From contig CAZPTQ010000235.1 of the NCBI GenBank assembly GCA_964589365.1, positions 1 to 6,198 on the forward strand: a stretch of DNA of 6,198 bases, in the 5' to 3' direction. The notes beneath the pieces were generated by a model. It was not told the origin of the DNA, did no database searches, and saw nothing but the letters and a program-made list of their open reading frames with translations. Position numbers and translations under genes: made by a program. Shown here piece by piece: positions 1-6,130 of this stretch (position 1 is the first letter of the stretch; the number at the start of each line of letters is the position of its first letter). The DNA is from M3007 sp964589365. Its GTDB lineage: Bacteria; Bacteroidota; Bacteroidia; Chitinophagales; Saprospiraceae.

Positions 1-84
1 GATGACGCGGATAAGACACGGATTAACACAGATTTTTGACTGATAATTAAAATCTGTGTTAATCCGTGTCTTATCCGCGTCATC
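1..84. repeat. 36-bp perfect inverted repeat (REP-like hairpin element)
   Basis: Bases 1-36 and 49-84 are exact reverse complements, separated by a 12-base loop (37-48). The left arm starts at the window edge, so the element may be longer. Either strand would fold into a very stable hairpin once transcribed. It lies 28 bases beyond the stop of the minus-strand pepP gene, so it would form in the 3' end of that transcript and could act as a terminator or an mRNA-stabilising structure; no terminal U-run can be checked because of the edge. Size and form suit a dispersed REP-like element, but copy number elsewhere is unknown. Confidence 0.9.
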
Positions 85-112
85 TGTGTTCCCACCCCTC
101 TCATCCGTGTTC
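52..112. repeat. Phased ATCYGTGT decamer repeats
   Basis: The right arm of the inverted repeat and the bases after it form a degenerate periodic array. Copies of ATCYGYGTY begin at 52, 62, 73, 82 and 103, with spacings of 10, 11, 9 and 21 (one degenerate unit, 92-102, interrupts). The last copy ends at 112, the final base of the stop codon of the minus-strand aminopeptidase. The array reaches beyond the inverted repeat, which suggests the palindrome was built from, or grew by, small tandem units. Confidence 0.7.
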
Positions 113-1404
113 TACTTCGAATTCATCCAGTCCTCAATTTCTTCGGCCTCCATTGGGATGTTTTTGAACATATCAACATTCCCGTTTTCGGTGATGAGGA
201 TGTCATTTTCGATGCGAATTCCAAGGTTTTCTTCGGGGATGTAGATGCCTGGTTCGCAAGTGAGGATATTGCCCGCCCGGAACGTGTCGTAGCGGAAAAA
301 GAGATCGTGTACATCCAGGCCCAGATGGTGGCTGGTGCCGTGCATGAAATATTTTTTGTAGGCTGGCCAATCTTTGTCCTGTTTTTCAATGTCATCTTTT
401 GTGATAAGCCCTAAGCCAAGAAGTTCGCTTTCCATTATTTTGCCCACTTCTTTGGTGTATTCGACAAATTTTGTCCCAGGCACCAACATGGCACGGGCAG
501 CTTTCAGCACCCGAAGTACGGCATCGTACACAGCCCTCTGGCGTTTGGTATACCTGCCATTTACCGGGATTGAGCGCGTGAGGTCGGCGTTGTAATTGGC
601 GTATTCACAGCCAAAGTCCATAAGCAGCACATCGCCATCCTTGCATTGCTGGTTGTTCTCGATATAGTGCAGCACACACGCATTTTTGCCCGAACCGATG
701 ATGGGTGTGTAAGCGTGTCCTGTGGCGCGGTTTCGGATAAATTCGTGGATGATTTCGGCCTCGATTTCATGTTCCCACACACTTGGCTTCACAAATTTCA
801 ATACCCGCTTGAAGGCCTTTTCCGTGATATCAATGGCTTGCTGGGTCGCGTCTGCTTCCCACTGGGTTTTGACCGTCATCAATCGCTTCAAAATTGGCTG
901 GCTGCGGTGGATCGTGTGCGCGGGGTATCGGTTCTGTATACTGTGCGCGTAGCGAAGGTCGCGGTACACCACAGGTGATAAGAAACGATCATTCTCGTTG
1001 AGGTTCAAATAGATGCCCTCTGAAAGCAGGATGAGTTCGTTGATTTCTTTCTCCGACTCATCGAGGAAATACACCTTCTCGATGCCCGATGCAGCGGTGG
1101 CTTCTTCTTTGGTGCATTTGTGGCCTTCCCACACAGCGAGGTGCTCGTTTGTACGTCGGATGATGAGCACTTCCTGGTGTTCTTCGCGCGGACTATCGGG
1201 GAAAAGCAGGAGTATTGTTTCTTCCTGGTCAATGCCCGTGAGCCAGAACAGTCCGGCGTTCTGTCGAAAATTATGGTACGCGTCGCCAGAGCGCGGGGCC
1301 TGGTCGTTTGAATTGAATATGGCGACGGTGCCGGGCTTCATTTCGGCGGTAAAGCGTTTGCGGTTAGTTTTGAAAAGTTCGGGGCTGAGCGGCTGATATT
1401 TCAT
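112..1404 (-). CDS. pepP: Xaa-Pro aminopeptidase (aminopeptidase P, M24B)
   Basis: A 430-residue cytosolic metallopeptidase that removes an N-terminal residue preceding proline. Residues 1 to about 130 form the AMP_N domain, with the typical FRQNAGLFWLTG stretch at 46-57. The rest is the pita-bread M24 domain. All five dinuclear-metal ligands expected from E. coli PepP are visible: D263 (LLMDFG), D274 (NADLTRS), H359 (HGTSHHLGLDVHD), E384 (CEPGIY) and E399 (IRIEN). The accessory histidines H246, H355 and H366 are also present. Length matches the family and there is no signal peptide, so it is probably intracellular and acts in turnover of proline-containing peptides. The ATG at 1404-1402 is chosen because the AMP_N domain begins at once; no clear ribosome-binding site precedes it, as is common in Bacteroidota. 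It is transcribed divergently from gcvH, and its stop codon touches the repeat array at 52-112. Confidence 0.96.
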   Translation of the reverse strand: MKYQPLSPELFKTNRKRFTAEMKPGTVAIFNSNDQAPRSGDAYHNFRQNAGLFWLTGIDQEETILLLFPDSPREEHQEVLIIRRTNEHLAVWEGHKCTKEEATAASGIEKVYFLDESEKEINELILLSEGIYLNLNENDRFLSPVVYRDLRYAHSIQNRYPAHTIHRSQPILKRLMTVKTQWEADATQQAIDITEKAFKRVLKFVKPSVWEHEIEAEIIHEFIRNRATGHAYTPIIGSGKNACVLHYIENNQQCKDGDVLLMDFGCEYANYNADLTRSIPVNGRYTKRQRAVYDAVLRVLKAARAMLVPGTKFVEYTKEVGKIMESELLGLGLITKDDIEKQDKDWPAYKKYFMHGTSHHLGLDVHDLFFRYDTFRAGNILTCEPGIYIPEENLGIRIENDILITENGNVDMFKNIPMEAEEIEDWMNSK

Positions 1405-1535
1405 AGAGTCTGAGAGACGCGAGAATGGTGAAAGATGTGAGAGAATTCGCCGTCAAAGAATGAGACTTTCGCCGAAACGTCCAAACCATGCCCACAACAT
1501 TTCGACTTTTGGGCAGGAATGCCAATCGAGAGTTG

Positions 1536-1554
1536 TTTTTTAAGCGTTAAAAAA
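1536..1554. repeat. AT-rich inverted repeat, 8-bp arms
   Basis: TTTTTTAA (1536-1543), GCG, TTAAAAAA (1547-1554) is a perfect inverted repeat with a 3-base centre, in the divergent pepP/gcvH intergenic region. It is about 30 bases upstream of the candidate gcvH promoter. The symmetry suits a regulator site or a curved upstream activating sequence. The stem is too AT-rich to be a credible intrinsic terminator. Function is unknown. Confidence 0.5.
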
Positions 1555-1586
1555 TGCAGTTGCCACATTTTTTTCGCTTCAAAATC

Positions 1587-1614
1587 TTACCCCTTGTCAA
1601 AAGTGCTACTTTTG
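1587..1614 (+). promoter_or_regulatory. Candidate Bacteroidota-type promoter for gcvH
   Basis: TACTTTTG at 1607-1614 matches the Bacteroidota -7 consensus TAnnTTTG at every fixed position. The -33 element is weak: TTA at 1587-1589, 17 bases upstream, in place of TTG. Transcription would start near 1618, giving a leader of about 80 bases that contains the 14-bp tandem repeat. Position and orientation suit gcvH. The support is a consensus match only. Confidence 0.5.
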
Positions 1615-1660
1615 CCCGCCATTCCTGTTCATCTCATGCACACCGTCAGGTGGTACAGGA

Positions 1661-1691
1661 TTCATCATTTATCATTCATCATTTATCATTC
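1661..1691 (+). repeat. 14-bp tandem repeat in the gcvH leader
   Basis: TTCATCATTTATCA occurs at 1661-1674 and again at 1675-1688, followed by TTC, making 2.2 perfect copies. Each unit is made of smaller TCATT/TTATCA pieces. The array ends 7 bases before the gcvH ATG, where the ribosome would bind, so a change in copy number would alter spacing and AT content in front of the start. It is low complexity and unrelated to the other repeats in the window. Confidence 0.85.
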
Positions 1692-1698
1692 AAGCAAA

Positions 1699-2085
1699 AT
1701 GTCCTTTCCTGCCAACTGCAAATACACGGAAGACCACGAGTGGGTCCGCGTCGAGAGCGGCAAAATCGCATACGTCGGCATCACTGATTATGCCCAAGGC
1801 GAACTCGGCGAACTCGTGTATATCGAAGTAGAAACCGTAGGCCAAACGGTAGCCGCCCACGAAATCTTCGGCACCGTAGAAGCGGTGAAAACAACCTCCG
1901 ACCTTTTTATGCCTTTGATGGCCAAAGTGTTGGAATTCAACGCAAAAGTGAGCGATTCGGGCGATCCCTCGCTTGTAAACAGCGACCCTTACGGCGATGG
2001 CTGGATCGTGAAAATCGAAATTGTCAATCCAGCAGACTTTGATGGACTGATGGATGCTGAAGCGTACAAAGCGCACGTCAGTTAG
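1699..2085 (+). CDS. gcvH: Glycine cleavage system H protein
   Basis: A 128-residue lipoyl carrier protein that shuttles the aminomethyl group between the P, T and L proteins during glycine breakdown in the cytosol. It has the family opening (KYTEDHEWV, residues 8-16) and the lipoyl hairpin, with the lipoylated lysine K64 in EAVKTTSDLF. The conserved SLVNSDPYGDGWIVKI stretch is at residues 91-106. Length is normal. The ATG at 1699 is chosen because it gives the standard N-terminus; the frame stays open back to 1519, but those 60 extra codons are unlike GcvH and would start upstream of the candidate promoter. The other gcv genes are not in the window, as is common in this phylum where gcvH is often separate. 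A hairpin terminator follows 23 bases after the stop, so it is probably monocistronic. Confidence 0.97.
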   Translation: MSFPANCKYTEDHEWVRVESGKIAYVGITDYAQGELGELVYIEVETVGQTVAAHEIFGTVEAVKTTSDLFMPLMAKVLEFNAKVSDSGDPSLVNSDPYGDGWIVKIEIVNPADFDGLMDAEAYKAHVS

Positions 2086-2108
2086 TCTGGTTTTACGACA
2101 GAAAATTA

Positions 2109-2151
2109 AAAAAGGCACGGAGTCCCGCATGTTGGGGCTTCGTGCCTTTTT
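2109..2151 (+). terminator. Intrinsic terminator after gcvH
   Basis: An 18-bp stem (2109-2126 with 2134-2151) closes a 7-base loop. The core pairs GGCACGGAGTCCC with GGGGCTTCGTGCC, including two G-T wobbles, flanked by A-runs on the left and a T5 run ending at 2151. The A-tract before the stem and T-tract after it would let it work in both directions, but only gcvH runs into it here. Confidence 0.88.
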
Positions 2152-2262
2152 GTTTAAAATAATTGCTCCCAAAATGAACGTCCAGCCAATCTGCGTGTAA
2201 ACAGCATATCTTTTCACCAGATACTGGATTCCTGACTACCCAGCATCTAAAAAATTAAGTCT

Positions 2263-3940
2263 ATGAAACACTTATTGACGGCTGTTTTTTACACGCTAGC
2301 CAGCTTGTTCTTCCCTTTATTCGCCTCCTCCGGAGATTTTGAGAACCGCCTCCGTGAGGCCGAAACCGCTGGTGATCGCCAGCGCGTGGCGGCCATTTGC
2401 AAAGAATGGTATGCGAGCGGCCAATACTCACCCGGCCTGCTCAATTGGAACTATAACGCCCTTATGTCGGTGGAGCAAAATGCACTGCTTTTTACCCAAC
2501 AAGAGAGCGACACGTACCCGGCAATGCTCCTTCAATACGCCCTTGATGTGCGCCCGGATGTAAGTGTGATTAGTTTTCAACTGCTTGAAAACCAGAAGTA
2601 TCGGGAGATTTTAATTGGTCTGGAAGGCCTGCTTTGGATTCCAAAAGATTGCTCAATGAGCGATTTTTTAGCACAGATTCTGAACCCTCGGTTATCGAAA
2701 AGCACGCCTGCCAAGCCAGTCTATTTTGGCAGTATGACCAATAAAAACCTGTTGCAGGCCGACAAGGAAAAACTCTACCTCACGGGTCTAGCACTCAAGT
2801 TCAGTCCTACGGCATTTGACAATGTGGCAACCCTTCGGTACAATTTTGAAAATCGGTTTCGCACGGATTACCTTGAACTCAGCTTCGAACCTGAAACCGA
2901 CCCTGCCGCTGTCGCAAGGGTTAATCTGAATTACATTCCCGCATTGCTCCTCTTGCACCGGCATTACGCCGCTGCGGGAGAAACAGATAAAGCTGCCCGT
3001 CTTCAAAACCTGGCGATGCGTATTGCCCGTTTAGGTGGCCGAGAAAAGGAGGTCCGTGCGTTTTTTGAGCCAGAGCAGCTTCCTGGGGCGGTTTTAAGCT
3101 CCATTGCACCCAAAGCCCTTGATAAAAGCATGAAGAAAGTCAGCGACAAACTTTATGCTGCCGAAACGGAACTCACCAATGGGCAGTACGAGACTTTTCT
3201 GACCGATCTGCTGAAAAACAAGGATTACGAACAACTTGATTTGTGTAAAGTAGCCAAAACGGATTGGATCACTTTGTTGCCGGAAGAACTTCGCAACTTG
3301 CCTGCCAAGGAAATATTCAAGCATGGACATCCAGATATCCCCGAATGTCGGGTCCAAAATATTTCGCACGAGGCCGCACAGCACTATTGTGCCTGGATCA
3401 CAAAGGTTTACAATGATTCGCCTGAAAAAAAGAAGTTTAAAAAAGGTGCTGTTCCGATTGCCCACAGAAACAGAATGGATGTCAGCTGCAAGGGCTGGCC
3501 TGAAGGATGCGCCTTACCCCTGGCCAGGCGGTTTTTCTGTACAGAACTCAGAAGGTTGTTATCTGGGGAATTATAATACTACCGAACCTTGCGGTGATTG
3601 TCCCGACCAAACATTACCCGCTTTGGCAGATGTGGGAGCAGGCATTTCTTATGACCAAAAGGTAAAGACTGTTGACAAAACAGCACTTGTGAAACTGGCG
3701 CTTGGAGCCTTGTACGATGGAGGTTTTTTTGCAGTGCCTGCGGATTCGTATTACCCCAATAAATTTGGCCTTTATGCCATGTCCGGAAATATTGCAGAAA
3801 TGATCGCCGAACCAGGCATAGCCAAAGGGGGCAGTTGGCAAGATATTCCTTACTACGGGCAAACAACCCCCGTAAAAAAATACGATGGGCCTAGCCCGGC
3901 AGTAGGATTTAGGGTGTTTATGGAGGTGATTGAAGAATAG
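2263..3940 (+). pseudogene. Secreted FGE/SUMF1-fold protein, frameshifted
   Basis: One gene appears in two frames: 2263-3576 (437 codons, correct up to about K394) and the +1 frame to the stop at 3938-3940. Removing one A restores a 558-residue protein. Residues 1-23 look like a signal peptide (hydrophobic 4-20, then ASSG). Residues 72-106 (NALLFTQQESDTYP ... RPDVSVISFQLL) resemble the conserved segment in C-terminal parts of DUF2723 membrane proteins; 220-265 looks like a helical TPR-like stretch. The FGE-sulfatase fold follows: ETELTNGQYETFL 301-313, NISHEAAQHYCAWI 366-379, RLPTETEW 398-405, NKFGLYAMSGN 499-509, KGGSW 521-525 and GFRVF 548-552. The two catalytic cysteines of true formylglycine-generating enzymes are absent after GGSW, so a structural, binding or signalling role is likelier than sulfatase activation. 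A CGDC motif sits at 443-446. The product should be exported. The frameshift may be a real mutation, a sequencing error or slippage. Confidence 0.82.
3425..3446 (+). other. Frameshift zone with A7 and A6 runs
   Basis: The FGE-fold gene changes frame here. Upstream, the correct frame reads ttt-aaa-aaa-ggt at 3436-3447; downstream, the conserved RLPTETEW motif is only in the +1 frame. Dropping one A from the A6 run (3439-3444) gives F-K-K-V-L-F-R-L-P without a break. The A7 run (3425-3431) is the other possible site. A -1 shift would meet TAA at once, so classical -1 programmed frameshifting does not explain it. Confidence 0.8.
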
Positions 3941-3997
3941 GTCAAACCCCCGCCCTGTACCTTCAAAGCGCAGGCCGGGCTCTGCATAAGCCTTACT

Positions 3998-4195
3998 ATG
4001 AGCATTTTCCGCCCAAACTATACGGACTACACGGACGAAGCGCTGATGCAAGCCATCGCTCAGCGCAATGAACGGGCATTCGCGGTGCTGTACGAACGAT
4101 ACAGCCCGCGGATGTACCGGTTTTTCTTCCGGATGTTCTGGCAAAATGCAACCCAGGCGGAAGATTTTTTGCAATGTTATCAAATACAGTCATAA
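3998..4195 (+). pseudogene. Truncated ECF sigma-70 factor (region 2 stub)
   Basis: A 65-codon reading frame whose first 59 residues look like the start of an ECF RNA polymerase sigma factor: DEALMQAIAQRNERAFAVLYERYSPRMYRFFFRM (13-46) matches region 2.1, and QAEDFLQ (53-59) the start of region 2.2. It then ends in CYQIQS and a stop. Normal family members run to roughly 160-200 residues, so the -10 recognition segments (2.3/2.4) and the -35-binding region 4 are missing and the product could not direct transcription. No continuation of region 2 is evident in the other frames before the next gene at 4229, so this is a deletion rather than a simple frameshift. The last residues could be a rejoined C-terminus. 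It lies 57 bases after the FGE-fold gene and 33 bases before the anti-sigma-like gene. Confidence 0.75.
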
Positions 4196-4197
4196 AC

Positions 4198-4217
4198 AAA
4201 TCCCCAAATCCCCAAAT
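4198..4217 (+). repeat. AAATCCCC short tandem repeat
   Basis: AAATCCCC occurs at 4198-4205 and 4206-4213 and is followed by AAAT, giving 2.5 copies. It fills most of the 33-base gap between the sigma stub and the anti-sigma-like gene, beginning 3 bases after the stub's stop. It could mark an end point of the deletion that shortened the sigma gene, or be ordinary intergenic filler. Confidence 0.7.
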
Positions 4218-4228
4218 AAACACCTTGT

Positions 4229-4813
4229 ATGAACGAGAGAATCGAATCATTGGCCTTTGAAAAGGATTTTGCTGCCCTGAGTGCAACAGAACGAACCATT
4301 GTGTTGGCCGAAATGACGGAAGAAGCCTTTGGTCATCTAAGGGCGGTGCTTCTGGCAGCACCTCAAATGGATGCTGATGTCCAGCCATCTGCGCTGTTGC
4401 AGCCGAAATTGCTTTGGAAAAAGGCAAACCCTCCCAAACCCAACTTCTTGCAACGAACCCTTTCAGCCCGCATACCTGTGTGGCAAACAGCGGCGGCACT
4501 GCTGTTGGGCGTAGCGGCGGTATGGTTTCTAAAAAAGGATACAGTCCGAGAAATAATCAGGCAAGAAATCCAGTTGCAAACCGACACCGTTTATCAAGAA
4601 AAAACGGTGTGGCGGGATCGTGTGGTGATTCGCGAACGCATTGTGTATCGAGAAAAGCCAGTGGCCGAACCAATTGCTTTTTTGCCACAACCAATTGATT
4701 TTCAGGTAATAGAGACGGAGTTCGCGCGGCCGGAATTTGCCTCCCCTCAAGTTGGAACCTCCCTCGGAGATACGCCGGAATTGATGCGGTTTTTTACCCA
4801 GGGGGATAAATGA
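4229..4813 (+). CDS. Putative single-pass anti-sigma factor-like membrane protein
   Basis: A 194-residue protein with an acidic N-terminal part (residues 1-60: ERIESLAFEKDFAALSATER, then LAEMTEEAFGHLRAVL). It has one clear transmembrane segment at about 83-101 (IPVWQTAAALLLGVAAVWFL), preceded by lysines and an arginine, which predicts a cytoplasmic N-terminus. The outer part begins with a charged helical stretch (103-142: repeated RE/RQE/RDR/RER/YRE) that could form a coiled coil, then a proline-rich tail. I see no zinc-binding HxxxCxxC motif, so it is not a ZAS-type anti-sigma factor. The call rests on architecture and on its place directly after an ECF sigma gene. With that sigma factor truncated, it may have no partner here or may bind another one. 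The frame is intact and ends 3 bases before the convergent MFS gene. Confidence 0.6.
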   Translation: MNERIESLAFEKDFAALSATERTIVLAEMTEEAFGHLRAVLLAAPQMDADVQPSALLQPKLLWKKANPPKPNFLQRTLSARIPVWQTAAALLLGVAAVWFLKKDTVREIIRQEIQLQTDTVYQEKTVWRDRVVIRERIVYREKPVAEPIAFLPQPIDFQVIETEFARPEFASPQVGTSLGDTPELMRFFTQGDK

Positions 4814-4816
4814 GGG

Positions 4817-6130
4817 CTATTTGGGCACAGTATTTTCCTCCGCCAGAGGTCCATCCAATGTCCCCCTGTCTTCAAAATCATCGGAGCTCCCTTTGGCTCC
4901 CTGAAAATCATAATCGCGTAGTTTAGGTGCCCGCCACCAGGTAATACCTACTACCGCCAAGGTCATCAGCCCGCCAAATACCACCGAAGGCACCGTGCCC
5001 ATTGCCCGTGCCGCCAGCCCGCTCTCAAAGGCGCCTAGTTCGTTGCTGGACGTGATAAAAATCGTGCTCACTGAGGACACCCTCCCTTTCATGTGTTCTG
5101 GTGTTTGAAATTGTACCAGGGCTGTACGGATGAAAACACTCACCTCGTCAAATACCCCCGCCAGTACCATCACAGCGAACGACAGGTAAAAATTGGTGCT
5201 AAGCCCAAAGGCGATGATGCACAGCCCAAAGCCCGCCACGGAGGCCATCATGATTTTCCCTGCGCCTTTGCCTAAGGGTCGGTGTGCCAGAAAAATTGCC
5301 ATAGCAATCGCACCCACTGCCATACCGGCGCGAAGAATCCCGGCGCCTTCCGGCCCAACTTTCAAAATATCTTTGGCGAAAACTGGCATCAGGGCTACCG
5401 CCCCGCCAAAAAAAACAGCGAACAAATCCATGGCAATGGAAGCAATGATGACTTGTTTGCTGAACACAAAATCCAGTCCTGCGCGAATGCGAGTCAGTGC
5501 CGTTTCTGTGCGATCAAATACAGGGACAGGACGGGATGAAATTTGCAACATGAAAACCAGTGCTGCTGCACACAAGACGCTCATGGTGCCAAATGCTGCC
5601 GCGACACCCCCAAATCCATAAATCAAGCCGCCTATTCCCAACCCGGTTATACTCGCAACTTCCCAAGTGCTGCTGTTCCAACTGATGGCATTTTGAAGTC
5701 GGTCTCTTTCTACGAGTTGAGGCAAAAAAGCAAAGTTTGTCGGGCTGAAAAACCCCCGGGCAATTCCCGTACAAAACATGATGCCATAGATAAAGATCAG
5801 CAGGGTAGGAGTGGTGAGTTGCGCTTGCCCCAATGCAACTACCAGCAGTGCCATCGAACAAATCAGCAACACCGAAATACAACCCACCAGCAGGTTACGG
5901 CGGTTGTACTTGTCGGCCAAATGACCCGCCCAGAGGCTGATGCCGATGGCTGGTAAAGCTTCCGCCAGTCCGATGAAGCCCAACATGAGTGGGTCGTTGG
6001 TCAATTCGTACACATAATAGCCCACAGACACCGACATGATTTGAACCGTCAGCGTCGTCATGAGGCGCATGGCGAGGAAGCGGCGGTAGTCGGGTATTTT
6101 AAGCGCGGCGTAAGGGTCGGTATTCGTCAT
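4817..6130 (-). CDS. MFS transporter, EntS/DHA3-like exporter
   Basis: A 437-residue inner-membrane transporter with about a dozen hydrophobic segments between residues 18 and 400. Motif A of the major facilitator superfamily lies in the loop after the second segment (GHLADKYNRRN, 69-79). The arrangement of the C-terminal half, including HMKGRVSSVSTIFITSSNELGAFESG (346-371), resembles the MFS_3/DHA3 group, which contains the enterobactin exporter EntS and macrolide exporters. Proton-driven export of a small molecule is likely; the substrate cannot be read from sequence. The C-terminal 30 residues are hydrophilic and acidic, probably cytoplasmic. The start at 6130-6128 gives the usual short N-terminus (MTNTDPYAAL) before the first helix; in-frame stops lie just upstream. 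The start codon sits inside the 28-bp tandem repeat. The gene converges on the anti-sigma-like gene with no hairpin terminator between them. Confidence 0.9.
   Translation of the reverse strand: MTNTDPYAALKIPDYRRFLAMRLMTTLTVQIMSVSVGYYVYELTNDPLMLGFIGLAEALPAIGISLWAGHLADKYNRRNLLVGCISVLLICSMALLVVALGQAQLTTPTLLIFIYGIMFCTGIARGFFSPTNFAFLPQLVERDRLQNAISWNSSTWEVASITGLGIGGLIYGFGGVAAAFGTMSVLCAAALVFMLQISSRPVPVFDRTETALTRIRAGLDFVFSKQVIIASIAMDLFAVFFGGAVALMPVFAKDILKVGPEGAGILRAGMAVGAIAMAIFLAHRPLGKGAGKIMMASVAGFGLCIIAFGLSTNFYLSFAVMVLAGVFDEVSVFIRTALVQFQTPEHMKGRVSSVSTIFITSSNELGAFESGLAARAMGTVPSVVFGGLMTLAVVGITWWRAPKLRDYDFQGAKGSSDDFEDRGTLDGPLAEENTVPK

Noticed and set aside
1..84. CRISPR array or insertion-sequence end
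   Set aside because: There is one inverted pair, not regularly spaced direct repeats with unique spacers, and no transposase or target-site duplication is visible.
1519..1698. A 60-codon N-terminal extension of gcvH from the ATG at 1519
   Set aside because: The extra residues do not resemble GcvH, cover the promoter-like and repeat sequences, and the ATG at 1699 gives the standard protein length.
1618..1698. A glycine riboswitch in front of gcvH
   Set aside because: The leader after the candidate promoter is only about 80 bases, a large part of it AT-rich tandem repeat, with none of the paired-helix structure expected.
2207..2214. TATCTTTT as a promoter -7 element for the FGE-fold gene
   Set aside because: The final base differs from TAnnTTTG and no TTG lies 17-23 bases upstream, so it is too weak to annotate.
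1690..2217. Minus-strand open frame of 175 codons opposite gcvH
   Set aside because: It is the reverse image of a confident gene and crosses the terminator hairpin; its composition shows no known domain.
3439..3445. A-AAA-AAG as a programmed -1 slippery site
   Set aside because: The frame needed downstream is +1 (or -2); a -1 shift meets a TAA immediately.
3614..4499. Two long minus-strand open frames (3614-4183 and 3996-4499)
   Set aside because: They lie opposite the FGE-fold, sigma and anti-sigma-like genes, whose plus-strand products have recognisable motifs; the minus-strand products do not.
5193..5956. Plus-strand open frames opposite the MFS gene (5193-5621, 5543-5956)
   Set aside because: Antisense images of a well-supported transporter, with low-complexity composition and no domain.
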